In this document: positions 34,939-43,665 of the stretch, piece after piece
Position numbering within the stretch: the first letter of the stretch is position 1
How the letters are laid out: each line of letters begins with the position of its first letter
Origin: Aminobacter anthyllidis
GTDB lineage: Bacteria; Pseudomonadota; Alphaproteobacteria; Rhizobiales; Rhizobiaceae
Length of the DNA: 64,000 nucleotides
Direction: 5' to 3'
Assembly (NCBI RefSeq): GCF_018555685.1
Contig: NZ_JAFLWW010000004.1
Location: forward strand, 62,001-126,000
Notes under the pieces: model-generated
Databases searched by the model: none
What the model saw: the letters and a program-made list of their open reading frames with translations, nothing else
What the model was told of the DNA's origin: nothing
Program-made: the position numbers and the translations under genes

Positions 34939-36393
34939 ATGGCCAAGAAGGCAGCTCCAAAGTTGAAGTCGAAGGTGACGGCCGGCGCAGCCAAGAAGGC
35001 CGCTCCTGCCGCCGCGGTTGCTGCGAAGAAACCAACCGCGGTTGCAGCCAAGGCATCCACCGCAAAGGCGGCGTCTACTTCGGCGACGAAGAAGGCTGCT
35101 CTCAAGGCGTCGAGCCCGAAAGCGAAAGCCGCAACGCCCCAACCCAGGAAGGCTCCAACGGCACGCGCGAAAAGGTCGAGCGTTCCGGCGCTGCGGCACC
35201 TGCCGCCTGGAACCAAATTCTTCGAGCTGTCGCGGCTGATGGTTGTTGCCATCGACGGCGGCAACAAGCTGGTCCAGAAGGCGCAAAGCGGGCCCAACGG
35301 CCCTTGGGCCAAGGCATGGGAGCCGATCGCTCCGGGCACTTACGCGATCATGGCGACGGGCCTGACGCGCGATGGCCGCGTTGCCGTGGTGGCACAGCCA
35401 TCGGGTGGTCCGCAGCTGGTCTTCATCACCGAAGATGCCAACCAGGTCGGCCCCGTCGAGAAATGGAATGCGCCGGTCAACATCGGCGCTGTGCCGGGCG
35501 CCATAGGCTATCAGAGCATGTCGATGGCGCGGGACACCGACGGCCTGATCGAAGTCTTTGTCGTCACCAGCGTCGGGCAGATCTGGTGGATACGGCAGAA
35601 CCCGCCCAAGCTCGTCGACAAGCGGGTCACCATCACGCCGCCCGGCACCGATAGGCCGATAACGGTAACGGTTCAGGAGCAAGCGCCGCCCGACAAGCCC
35701 TGGAGCGACTGGCAGCAGATTCCGGGCGGCCTAGTCGCCATTTCCGCCCGGCGCCAGGGCGACGGCCGCATCGTCCTGTTCGGCATCAATTCGACGCTCA
35801 ATCTCTACCGCTGCCAGCAATCAGTCGCGCGCACGACCAATTCAGGCGAATGGACGCCGTGGGTGATGATGAACACACCCACGACGGGCACGTTCATCGC
35901 CATGGCGCCGGTGCTCGGTCCGAGTGGAGGGCTCAACTTCTTCGGCCTGACCAGTAACGGCCAAGTGGTGCACACAAGGCAGCAGCCGGCGGGCTCGGAG
36001 ACCTGGACGCCATGGGCGACGCCGGGTTTCTCGCGCACCGGCATCAACACGCTCGCCAGCGGCATACAGGGCGACAACGATATCGTGCTTGTCGCCAGCG
36101 ATCACAACCTCATCCACCAGTTCAACGCGCAAAACAGCGCCCGCACCCAGAACTGGACCGGCTGGCGTGATTTCTCCAGGTCGGACGCGCGTGTCGAGTT
36201 CAAGCTCGACTACAATGCCGACGGGCGGCTGATGCTGTTCAGCCACGCGGCCGCGGCGCCGGCCGGGGGCGGATTGTGGGCCAAACGCCAGACCGCGCTG
36301 GACGGCACGGAATGGGACATCGATTGGGAGCAACTGGCCGATGGCGGTATCCGTCGCTTCTCGGTGGTGCGCGACCTGACGCCGCCGAGCTGA
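34939..36393 (+). CDS. Lectin-like beta-propeller with histone-H1-like basic tail
   Basis: The 484-residue protein starts with about 80 residues made almost only of Lys, Ala, Pro, Ser and Thr, resembling histone H1-like tails. From about residue 90 it has seven similar blades marked by W-x-x-W or W-x-P motifs: WAKAWEPI, EKWNAPVNI, WSDWQQIPG, WTPWVMM, WTPWATPG, WTGWRDF and DIDWEQL. This is the pattern of PLL/tectonin-like sugar-binding propellers. No signal peptide is seen. It is 29 bases after the MDP genes and overlaps the GNAT start, so it belongs to the same operon. A role in glycan or surface binding is likely; the basic tail is unusual. Confidence 0.72.
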   Translation: MAKKAAPKLKSKVTAGAAKKAAPAAAVAAKKPTAVAAKASTAKAASTSATKKAALKASSPKAKAATPQPRKAPTARAKRSSVPALRHLPPGTKFFELSRLMVVAIDGGNKLVQKAQSGPNGPWAKAWEPIAPGTYAIMATGLTRDGRVAVVAQPSGGPQLVFITEDANQVGPVEKWNAPVNIGAVPGAIGYQSMSMARDTDGLIEVFVVTSVGQIWWIRQNPPKLVDKRVTITPPGTDRPITVTVQEQAPPDKPWSDWQQIPGGLVAISARRQGDGRIVLFGINSTLNLYRCQQSVARTTNSGEWTPWVMMNTPTTGTFIAMAPVLGPSGGLNFFGLTSNGQVVHTRQQPAGSETWTPWATPGFSRTGINTLASGIQGDNDIVLVASDHNLIHQFNAQNSARTQNWTGWRDFSRSDARVEFKLDYNADGRLMLFSHAAAAPAGGGLWAKRQTALDGTEWDIDWEQLADGGIRRFSVVRDLTPPS

Positions 36394-36950
36394 TGACCGC
36401 GAGCCTGGCACGCAAAGCCGAGGCGGGTTCGGCGAGCGGTCTTCAATCCTGGCGTAGGTCGCGAGAGGCCGGGCTGAGCTTTTGGCCAGCCGGCGACGCG
36501 GACCTGCCCTTCCTGTCGCAGCTTTACGCCTCGACACGCCGTGAAGAGCTAGCGTTGACGGGCTGGTCCGAGGAGCAGAAGCGCTTTTTCCTGGCTCAGC
36601 AGTTCGCGGCCCAGCACAGCCACTACACGCAACATTATGCCGGCGCTGAGCGGCTCGTCATAAATGTTGGCGGGAGCTCTATCGGCCGGCTCTATCTCGC
36701 GCGCTGGCACGACGAGCACCGCATCGTCGACGTTGCCCTGATGCCGGAGGCGTGCGGCCGGGGCTATGGAACGGCAATTCTCGGGGATGCCCTCGACGAA
36801 GCTTTCGAGGCGGGCAAGCGTGCCTCGATCCATGTCGAAAAGAACAACCCGGCGAAGCGGCTTTATCTACGGCTGGGTTTCCAGGTTATCGAGGACAAGG
36901 GCGTCTACGATCTGATGGCCTGCTTCCCGTCCGGCCCACAGCCGTCATGA
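36393..36950 (+). CDS. GNAT family N-acetyltransferase
   Basis: The frame is open further upstream, but ATG 36393 overlaps the preceding TGA (TGATG). It gives 185 residues matching the GNAT fold: SFWPAGDADLPFLSQLYAST at the start, a RLYLARWHDEHRIVDVALMP beta sheet, the acetyl-CoA loop ACGRGYGTAIL (Q/R-x-x-G-x-G/A class) and the late VEKNNPAKRLYLRLGF motif. It transfers an acetyl group from acetyl-CoA to an amine. Acceptor unknown. Genes like this often accompany MDP clusters, so a modification of the neighbouring proteins or of a small precursor is possible. Confidence 0.85.
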   Translation: MTASLARKAEAGSASGLQSWRRSREAGLSFWPAGDADLPFLSQLYASTRREELALTGWSEEQKRFFLAQQFAAQHSHYTQHYAGAERLVINVGGSSIGRLYLARWHDEHRIVDVALMPEACGRGYGTAILGDALDEAFEAGKRASIHVEKNNPAKRLYLRLGFQVIEDKGVYDLMACFPSGPQPS

Positions 36951-36955
36951 CGACG

Positions 36956-37270
36956 TCAGTTGAATACGGCTTCGTAGAACAAAGCCGTCGCGTCAGCCGA
37001 CACGGGCACGATGAAGATGTCGTCGGCGAAACCGTTGCCGACAAACCGGTAGGTCGCCTGCTGCAGGGCCGCGTCGCGGGGGCCCTTGAAGAGCAGCGAG
37101 AAGCCGCCACCCGCGCGGGAACTCGAGGAGAGCGAGCGGACCGCGTTCAGTTCGAGCTGAAGCTGCGTGCCGCCGGTATCGACGGTGAATGTCTGCCCGA
37201 CAGAGCTTTCGAAGTCCGAAGCCGAAATCATCTGGTCCGCCCTGTAGCGTATCATTTGCGAAACACCCAA
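36956..37270 (-). CDS. DUF6916 domain protein
   Basis: A 104-residue protein with the DUF6916 pattern: SASDFESSVGQTFTV at the start, LQLELNAVRSL, a GGGFSLLFKGPRDAALQQATY core and the YRFVGNGFADDIFIVPVSAD end. It is a small beta-rich domain of unknown function that recurs next to MDP/tail-collar genes. It faces the GNAT gene tail-to-tail, so it is transcribed separately from the MDP operon. Confidence 0.7.
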   Translation of the reverse strand: MGVSQMIRYRADQMISASDFESSVGQTFTVDTGGTQLQLELNAVRSLSSSSRAGGGFSLLFKGPRDAALQQATYRFVGNGFADDIFIVPVSADATALFYEAVFN

Positions 37271-37395
37271 TCTTGCTGCTTGCTAGTGTCCTGTCCATAG
37301 CCGCAGTACAGTTTTGCGACGTTGCCAACTCATGAGAGCATATCAAGACGATCGCACTGTCGCCTTGCGATCCGAGCCGCCGAAGGACTTGAACG

Positions 37396-38193
37396 ATGAC
37401 TGAATCGACGACCGAAACGAAAGCCGTGGAAGATGCCGCGGCCGCCGGCTTGCCGCTGTTTTATTCCAGGCCCGAGGCGCTCAACCCGGCACGGCACGGC
37501 TCGCTCGGCCTGGCGGCACGCAGCGATTTTTCCTTCGCGCGCCAGGCCCATGCGATCCCTGTCGTGGCGTCCGAAATGCCGGCGGCGATGCGCTCCTATC
37601 CGATCGTCTTCATCGGAGCCGCCAAGGCGCCTGTCGTCATCACCGGATTGCGCCAGAACGAGAACCTCTTCGTCGAGGCAAGCGGCAAGTGGCTCGAGCC
37701 GCATTACATTCCGGCCTATGTCCGTCGCTATCCCTTCATTCTCGCGGACGATGCGGGAGCGGGCACCGGTCGGCTGACCTTGTGCGTCGACCGCGCCAGC
37801 GAGCGCGTCGCCGAAATTTCGTCTGGCGCGAGCAAGGTCGCGCCCTTTTTCGACGGCTCGGGGGCCAGCGAGGCGAGCAAGCAGGCCCTCGCATTTTGCA
37901 ACCAGTTCCAGATCGATTTCAACGCCACGCGCGCCATGGTCGACAAGATCGACGCGCACGGCCTGTTCGCGCCGCGCCAGAGCACTGTCACACTGGAAGG
38001 TGGCGAAGTGCTGAACGTCACCGATTTCCAGGTCATCGACGAGCCGGCGTTCAACAAGCTCCCCGATGAGGCGTTCGTTGACCTGCGCAAGTCCGGTGCG
38101 CTCGGGCTGGTCTATTGCCACCTGGCTTCGACCAACAGCTGGACCTCGCTTGTTTTCCAGGCCTCGCTGCGGCGCCTGGGCACTGCTGCCTGA
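37396..38193 (+). CDS. SapC family protein
   Basis: The 265-residue protein matches the SapC family: LFYSRPEALNPARHG near the N-terminus, FAR and HAIPVVASE, YPIVFIGAAKAPVVITGL, YIPAYVRRYPFIL and the late TDFQVIDEPAFNKLPDE segment. SapC was named from Campylobacter S-layer clusters, but most bacterial members are of unknown function and are found near surface or secretion genes. No signal peptide is visible. It is a single-gene unit between DUF6916 and the sigma-EcfG-controlled pair. Confidence 0.85.
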   Translation: MTESTTETKAVEDAAAAGLPLFYSRPEALNPARHGSLGLAARSDFSFARQAHAIPVVASEMPAAMRSYPIVFIGAAKAPVVITGLRQNENLFVEASGKWLEPHYIPAYVRRYPFILADDAGAGTGRLTLCVDRASERVAEISSGASKVAPFFDGSGASEASKQALAFCNQFQIDFNATRAMVDKIDAHGLFAPRQSTVTLEGGEVLNVTDFQVIDEPAFNKLPDEAFVDLRKSGALGLVYCHLASTNSWTSLVFQASLRRLGTAA

Positions 38194-38290
38194 TTTTCGG
38201 TGTCACGGTGAAGTTGTAAGAGCTGCTGTCCTAGCGGGCTCTTGTTAGCGCCGTACTGATCCCCAAAGCTTGTTGGCGCGGCCATTGAAC

Positions 38291-38315
38291 GGAACGAATT
38301 CCTGTCTGCACCGTT
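38291..38315 (+). promoter_or_regulatory. Sigma-EcfG (general stress) promoter
   Basis: GGAAC (38291-38295), a 16-bp spacer and CGTT (38312-38315) reproduce the alphaproteobacterial sigma-EcfG/RpoE2 consensus GGAAC-N16/17-CGTT. It lies 27 bp upstream of the DUF883 gene, a gene type often found in the general stress regulon. Confidence 0.8.
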
Positions 38316-38341
38316 CCCATTTGGTTGCAGAAGGAAAAATC

Positions 38342-38698
38342 ATGGCTGACACCCCTAAGACCGAAGTCCCGAGCATCGATGGCATCCAAAAGTCGGTCGA
38401 AAAGCAAATCTCCGAGCTGCGCAAAGAGATCGCCAAAATCAACAAATCCCTTGCCGACCGCAGCGTCGAGCTTGCCGCCGAAGCACGCGACACCGCCAAT
38501 GTGGCCATTGAGGAGGCGTCGACGCGAGCGTCGCGAGCGGCTCAGCAACTTCGTACCCAGGCCCAGTCCGTTTCCGAGGCCGCCCGTGAGAACCCGGGCA
38601 CAACTGGTCTCGTGGTTGGCCTGGCGGGTTTCGTTGGGTTCATGATCGGCTTTGCCATCGCGAAAGGCTCAAACGATCAGCATGGCCGCTGGTATTGA
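38342..38698 (+). CDS. DUF883 (ElaB/YqjD-like) membrane-anchored protein
   Basis: The 118-residue protein has a polar N-terminus, a long charged coiled-coil helix (about 15-85; KQISELRKEIAKINKSL) and one C-terminal membrane helix (GLVVGLAGFVGFMIGFAIA, about 91-109). This is the layout of ElaB/YqjD proteins that tether stationary-phase ribosomes to the inner membrane in E. coli. AGAAGG precedes ATG 38342. The sigma-EcfG promoter just upstream places it in the general stress response. Confidence 0.85.
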   Translation: MADTPKTEVPSIDGIQKSVEKQISELRKEIAKINKSLADRSVELAAEARDTANVAIEEASTRASRAAQQLRTQAQSVSEAARENPGTTGLVVGLAGFVGFMIGFAIAKGSNDQHGRWY

Positions 38699-38756
38699 GC
38701 GTACCACCGCGCCATGAGCAGGCGCGCCAATCCATTCACTCCCCTAGGAGAACCAC

Positions 38757-38924
38757 ATGGCCTCATCAGTCCTCATAGGCATTCTGATTACATTCCTGGT
38801 GATCGTGCTTGTGCTCTATCTGGTTCAGCGCCTGCCGATCGACGCCAAGATGCGGCAGATTGCTCAGATAATAGTGATCATCATCGGCATCATCTCGCTG
38901 CTCAAATACCTGGCTGTCTTTTAG
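38757..38924 (+). CDS. Small membrane protein (Thivi_2564-like)
   Basis: A 55-residue protein with two hydrophobic helices: LIGILITFLVIVLVLYLV (about 6-23), a short polar turn with QRLPIDAKMRQ, and IAQIIVIIIGIISLLKYLA. A good ribosome site (CTAGGAG) precedes ATG 38757. The arrangement resembles the Thivi_2564 family of small inner-membrane proteins. It follows the DUF883 gene by 58 bp and ends at a terminator, so both are probably read from the same stress promoter. Confidence 0.75.
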   Translation: MASSVLIGILITFLVIVLVLYLVQRLPIDAKMRQIAQIIVIIIGIISLLKYLAVF

Positions 38925-38942
38925 CCAGCAGCGGCACGACGA

Positions 38943-38974
38943 TAAAAAGGGGCGGCTGTCGAGCCGCCTTTTTC
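38943..38974 (+). terminator. Rho-independent terminator
   Basis: An A-run, the stem GGCGGCT / AGCCGCC with a GTCG loop, and a T-run follow the small membrane protein gene. Confidence 0.85.
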
Positions 38975-39058
38975 ATAATCAAACATAGGTCAGATATTGC
39001 CCTGCGGCGCGCAGGGCTGGTGCATGGTTCACCTGATATCCGTCGGTCGATCCTATTG

Positions 39059-39858
<800 letters not shown>

Positions 39859-39862
<4 letters not shown>

Positions 39863-40782
39863 GCCGGCTGTGCCACCCGTCCGAACCTGAAGGCGCGTTT
39901 CAGCATACCGGCCAATGAGACGCCCTGCTGCTGGTCGCTCCTGCCGTAATACTGTTCGATGTAGTGCTGGCCGATCGACAGGATGGTGACGACGAACAGA
40001 TACCAGAACGCCACCACGATCAGCAGCGGGATCGTCTCGAAGGTGCGGGCATAGATGCTCTGCGCCGCATAAAGCAGGTCGTTGACCGCGATGATGGTGA
40101 CCAGCGATGTCGTCTTCAAAAGGTTGATCGTCTCATTGCCGGTTGGTGGCACGATGAAGCGCATCGCCTGGGGCAGCGTGATGCGGCGCAGGATCAGCCG
40201 GTGGTTCATGCCGAGGCTGCCGGCGGCCTCTGTCTGCCCTGATGCCACCGAGTTGATGCCGGCGCGCACGATCTCGGCCATGTAGCCGGCTTCATGCAGC
40301 GACAGTGCCACAACCGCGGCAACGAATGGCGTCATGAAGTCGTTGGTCTTGACCGTGAACAGCGTGCCGACGAACGGCAGCGTGAGTGAAAACTCGCGCA
40401 CGATCAGCGACAGGTTGAACCAGAAGATCAGCTGGATCAGCGCCGGTGCGCCGCGGAAGAACCAGATATAGGCGCTGGCGAATGCGTTGAGGATGCGGCT
40501 CGGCGACAGCCGCATGATGGCGACAATGGTGCCGATGATGATGGCCAGCACCATAATGGTGACCGTCAGCACCAACGTCTGGCCAAGGCCGCGCAGGATC
40601 GAGGGATGGAACAGGTACTTGCCGACGGTCGGCCAGTCGAACGCCGGGTTGGTGGCGAGCGCCTTGAGGATGAGCGCAAGTATGGCCAGCGTGATCGCGG
40701 TTCCGACCCACAGGCCGTAATGGCGCAGCGGAACGACGGTCAGCGCCTCCGGCGGCGGTGCTTGCGTTTCGGCCCGGTTCAT
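39859..40782 (-). CDS. Polar amino acid ABC transporter, permease
   Basis: The 307-residue protein has a cytoplasmic N-terminus, a first hydrophobic helix at about 28-48 and a HisM/GlnP-type core with [19 protein letters not shown]. The EAA coupling loop ([20 protein letters not shown], about 195-214) contacts the ATPase. The arrangement of helices is standard for the His/Glu/Gln/Arg/opine family. It would form a homodimer, as no second permease gene is present. Confidence 0.9.
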
Positions 40783-40809
40783 TCAGCCGCCCTCTCAAAC
40801 AGTATGGGT

Positions 40810-40838
40810 GGCCGGCGAGCAGTCCTGCCTCGCCGGCC
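40810..40838 (-). terminator. Intercistronic hairpin below substrate-binding protein gene
   Basis: A perfect 10-bp GC-rich stem (GGCCGGCGAG / CTCGCCGGCC) lies between the binding-protein gene and the permease gene. Such hairpins often protect or partially terminate transcripts so that the binding protein is made in excess. Confidence 0.6.
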
Positions 40839-40845
40839 TTGTCGA

Positions 40846-41712
40846 TTATTTGCGGATCTTGTCGGCGCTGTCGACGACGTAGGCTTCCTCGATCATCGCG
40901 CTCGTCATGCCGTACTTGGCCATGATCGTCTTGTAGGTGCCGTTCTTGATCAGCTCGTTGACGCCGGCGGCCAGCATGTCGCCCGTTTCCTTGTCGCCCT
41001 TCGGGATGGCGATGCCGAGCGGGGCCACGTCATACAGACCCGGAACGACCACCATCTGGCCCTTGCTTGTCACTTCGAAGTAGCCCGACGCGGTGGCGTC
41101 GTCGAGGCGGGCGTCGATGCGATCGGAAAGTGCTGCCTGGATGATGTCCTTGCCTTCCGGGAAGATGCTCTTGGCGATCTCGGGCAGGCCCTTTTCCTTG
41201 CATTCGCCGCTCAGCCGGTCGGCGATGAAGTCCGACACCGCGCCGCCGATGACGCCGACGCGCTTGCCGCACAGATTGTTCTCGCCCTGGAACTGCGACG
41301 TCTTGTCGGCGGTCGTCGAGGCGACGATGCCGGACTTGATGAACATCACGAAATCGACCTGCTTCAGACGCTCGTCGGTGGCGGCGAAGGTTTCCCAGGC
41401 TACCTTGAAGCGGCCAGCGGCAAGACCGGGCACCATCGATGGGAAAGGAATGCGGGTGACTTCAAGCTCGGCGCCGAGCAGGTTGGCCGTCTCCTCAGCC
41501 AGTTCGATGTTGATGCCGACCTGCTTGCCGTTCTCGTCGATGAATTCAAACGGCGCGTATTCGAGCGTATTGGCGATGATCAGCTTGCCGGTGTCCTTGA
41601 CCTCGGCCGACTTCGGCAGTTCGGCAGCGGCAAGCGTGCCGGCGCCTGCAACCAGGGCCGTGGCAGCCTTCGCGGCAAATGTCGTGCCGCGCAGAAGCGA
41701 AAGTTGATGCAT
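40846..41712 (-). CDS. Polar amino acid ABC transporter, substrate-binding protein
   Basis: The 288-residue protein has an N-terminal export signal (about 1-30, ending in GTLAAAE) and a family-3 solute-binding domain. Typical stretches are NTLEYAPFEFIDENGKQVG, INIELAEETANLLG, the arginine/aspartate binding region with DERLKQVDFV, and CGKRVGVIGG. One Cys pair (NLCGK and GECKE) may form a disulfide. Substrate is probably a polar amino acid or opine-like compound. It is the first gene of the operon, with a TTGACA promoter at 41875-41880 on the minus strand. Confidence 0.88.
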   Translation of the reverse strand: MHQLSLLRGTTFAAKAATALVAGAGTLAAAELPKSAEVKDTGKLIIANTLEYAPFEFIDENGKQVGINIELAEETANLLGAELEVTRIPFPSMVPGLAAGRFKVAWETFAATDERLKQVDFVMFIKSGIVASTTADKTSQFQGENNLCGKRVGVIGGAVSDFIADRLSGECKEKGLPEIAKSIFPEGKDIIQAALSDRIDARLDDATASGYFEVTSKGQMVVVPGLYDVAPLGIAIPKGDKETGDMLAAGVNELIKNGTYKTIMAKYGMTSAMIEEAYVVDSADKIRK

Positions 41713-41830
41713 CTAGTTCCTCCTCATGATGCTGGGATGACCGGCGGCGGTTGCCCCTGGCTTCGTCCTTGTGACTGCATTCCCCTCGAACGGCGCGGAA
41801 CGCGCTTCTTGTCTGGTGGCCGTCACGTCA

Positions 41831-41880
41831 GAACTAAATTCTGATATTGAAATGTATTTTTACAGTCGATGAATTGTCAA
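41831..41880 (-). promoter_or_regulatory. Promoter and AT-rich operator candidate of amino acid ABC operon
   Basis: On the minus strand a TTGACA (complement of 41875-41880), an 18-bp spacer and TACATT form a good sigma-70 promoter. Overlapping it is the AT-rich sequence CTGATATTGAAATG (41841-41854). A similar GATATTG/AATATTGAAAT stretch occurs beside the GntR gene at 45973-45992. Confidence 0.5.
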
Positions 41881-41950
41881 GCGAGCAGCCCTGCCCGGCA
41901 CCATATTTCGCGCCGCGATCGCGCGGTTTTCCTGTCGCTTCGCCTGCCCG

Positions 41951-42766
41951 TCAGAACCGCAGCGACCTCAGTCCTACCGTCCGGTCGATGATCAGGATCG
42001 CGGCAAAGGTCATGAAGATGCTGAGCGAGGCGATGGCTGCGGCGGTCGGATCGAAATTAAAGCGCAGATAGTCGAACAGTTCGAGCGGCAGCGTGTTCTT
42101 GCCGAGCGATTTCAGCAGCAGCGAAATGTTGAAGATGTCGAAGGAGATGACGAAGGCAAACAGGCAACCGGTGATGATGCCGGGCTTGATGGCCGGCAGC
42201 GTCACGCGCCTGAAGGTCATCCAGCCGCCGGCGCCGAGGCTGCGCGCTGCTTCCTCCTGCGAACGGTCGAAGTTGAACAGTGCTGAGGACACGTTGAGGA
42301 AGACATAAGGGAAGGTGACCACGATGTGGCCGATCTGGATGCCGATCGAATAGTCGGTGCCAATGCGGATTTCGTAGAAGTAGAACAGCAGCGCGATCGC
42401 CGTCAGGATCTCGGGCACCAGAAGCGGCGATGTCATCAGCAGGCGGATGTAATCGCGGGCGACCGTCGCATGTCGCGCGACGTAGATCGCGGCCAGCGTG
42501 CCGATGACGCCATTGACGATTGTCGACGTCGCGGCGATCTGGAGCGAATAGAGCGTGGCATCGAGGAAGCGCTTGTTTGAAAACAGCGCCTCGAACCAGC
42601 GCAGCGAAAAGCCTTCGAGCGGGAAGGCGAGGAACTCGCCCGAATTGAACGACAGCACGACCACCAGCACGATCGGGAACATCAGGAAGATGTAGATCGC
42701 CGCGACCAGCGCCGTGAACAACCGGTCCCAGATGGTCTTTTCGACGCCGCTCGATGCGCGTGTCAT
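41951..42766 (-). CDS. Polyamine-type ABC transporter, permease (PotC-like)
   Basis: The 271-residue protein has six membrane helices. It has the PotC/YdcV-type features FPIVLVVVLSFNSGEFLAFP, LRWFEALFSN near residue 52 and the EAA loop RSQEEAARSLGAGGWMTFRR (about 170-190). With the PotB-like partner, overlapped by four bases, it forms a heterodimeric channel. Substrate class is spermidine/putrescine, 2-aminoethylphosphonate or a related cation; sequence alone does not decide. Confidence 0.88.
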   Translation of the reverse strand: MTRASSGVEKTIWDRLFTALVAAIYIFLMFPIVLVVVLSFNSGEFLAFPLEGFSLRWFEALFSNKRFLDATLYSLQIAATSTIVNGVIGTLAAIYVARHATVARDYIRLLMTSPLLVPEILTAIALLFYFYEIRIGTDYSIGIQIGHIVVTFPYVFLNVSSALFNFDRSQEEAARSLGAGGWMTFRRVTLPAIKPGIITGCLFAFVISFDIFNISLLLKSLGKNTLPLELFDYLRFNFDPTAAAIASLSIFMTFAAILIIDRTVGLRSLRF

Positions 42767-43665
42767 GGCAGCCTCCGCATCGCACGTGCCGTGAGCCGGA
42801 GATAGAGCCCGACGAAGAGGACGGCCACCGCCGCCATGATGATGGCGAGCGCGGCACCTGCCGGCCAGCGGAAATTGTCGACCAGATACTGCACCACCAG
42901 CACCGACATGGTGCGCCCACCCGTGCCGCCGAGCATGGCGGGCGTGACATAGGCGCTGATCGACAGCACGAACACCAGGATTGTGCCGGCCTGGATGCCG
43001 GGCATGCTGAGTGGCAACGTCACCTTCCAGAAGGTGCGCATGCGCGAGGCGCCGAGCGAGCGCGACGCCATGGCAAGGTCCGGGCTGATCGCCTGCAGGT
43101 TGCCGAGCAAAGGCAGGATGATGAAGGGCAGGAAGACATGCGTCAGCGCGATTGTCACGCCGAGCGGATTGTTCATCAGCTGGAGCGGGAAGTTGATCAG
43201 GCCGACTGCCTGAAGCGCCTGGTTGGCGACGCCGTTGTTGGACAGGATGATCATCCAGGCAAAGGTCCGCACCACCAGCCCGACGAGCAGCGGCGACAAG
43301 ACGAAGATGTAGAGCAGGCTCGTCCAGCGCGACCGCGACTTTGCGAGGTGATAGGCGACGGGGTAGCCGAGCAGCAGCGAAATGACGGTGACGGTGGCGC
43401 CGATCAGCAAGGTCCGGCCGAGGATGCCCCAGATGTAGAGGTCGCCAAGAGCGGTGGTGTAATGCGCCAGTGTGAAGCCGTCGCCATAGACGGCGCGGGT
43501 CGAGGCCTCGCGCAGGCTCATGGTGATGATCGTCAGGTACGGAAGCGCAAAGAAGCCGATGAGCAGCACTAGCGCCGGCACGACCATCCAGCTGGCACTG
43601 CCGCGATTGCCGCGGCCTTCGAGGCGCGGAGCTGCTCCGACCGCACTCATGATGCGAGCAGCCAT
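42763..43665 (-). CDS. Polyamine-type ABC transporter, permease (PotB-like)
   Basis: The 300-residue protein has a first helix at about 25-45 (WMVVPALVLLIGFFALPYL), a long periplasmic stretch with FTLAHYTTAL and the EAA loop (SRSLGASRMRTFWKVTLPL, about 210-228). This is the PotB/YdcU design. Its start overlaps the 3' end of the ATPase gene by 19 bases and its stop overlaps the next permease by four, so translation is coupled along the operon. Confidence 0.88.
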   Translation of the reverse strand: MAARIMSAVGAAPRLEGRGNRGSASWMVVPALVLLIGFFALPYLTIITMSLREASTRAVYGDGFTLAHYTTALGDLYIWGILGRTLLIGATVTVISLLLGYPVAYHLAKSRSRWTSLLYIFVLSPLLVGLVVRTFAWMIILSNNGVANQALQAVGLINFPLQLMNNPLGVTIALTHVFLPFIILPLLGNLQAISPDLAMASRSLGASRMRTFWKVTLPLSMPGIQAGTILVFVLSISAYVTPAMLGGTGGRTMSVLVVQYLVDNFRWPAGAALAIIMAAVAVLFVGLYLRLTARAMRRLP

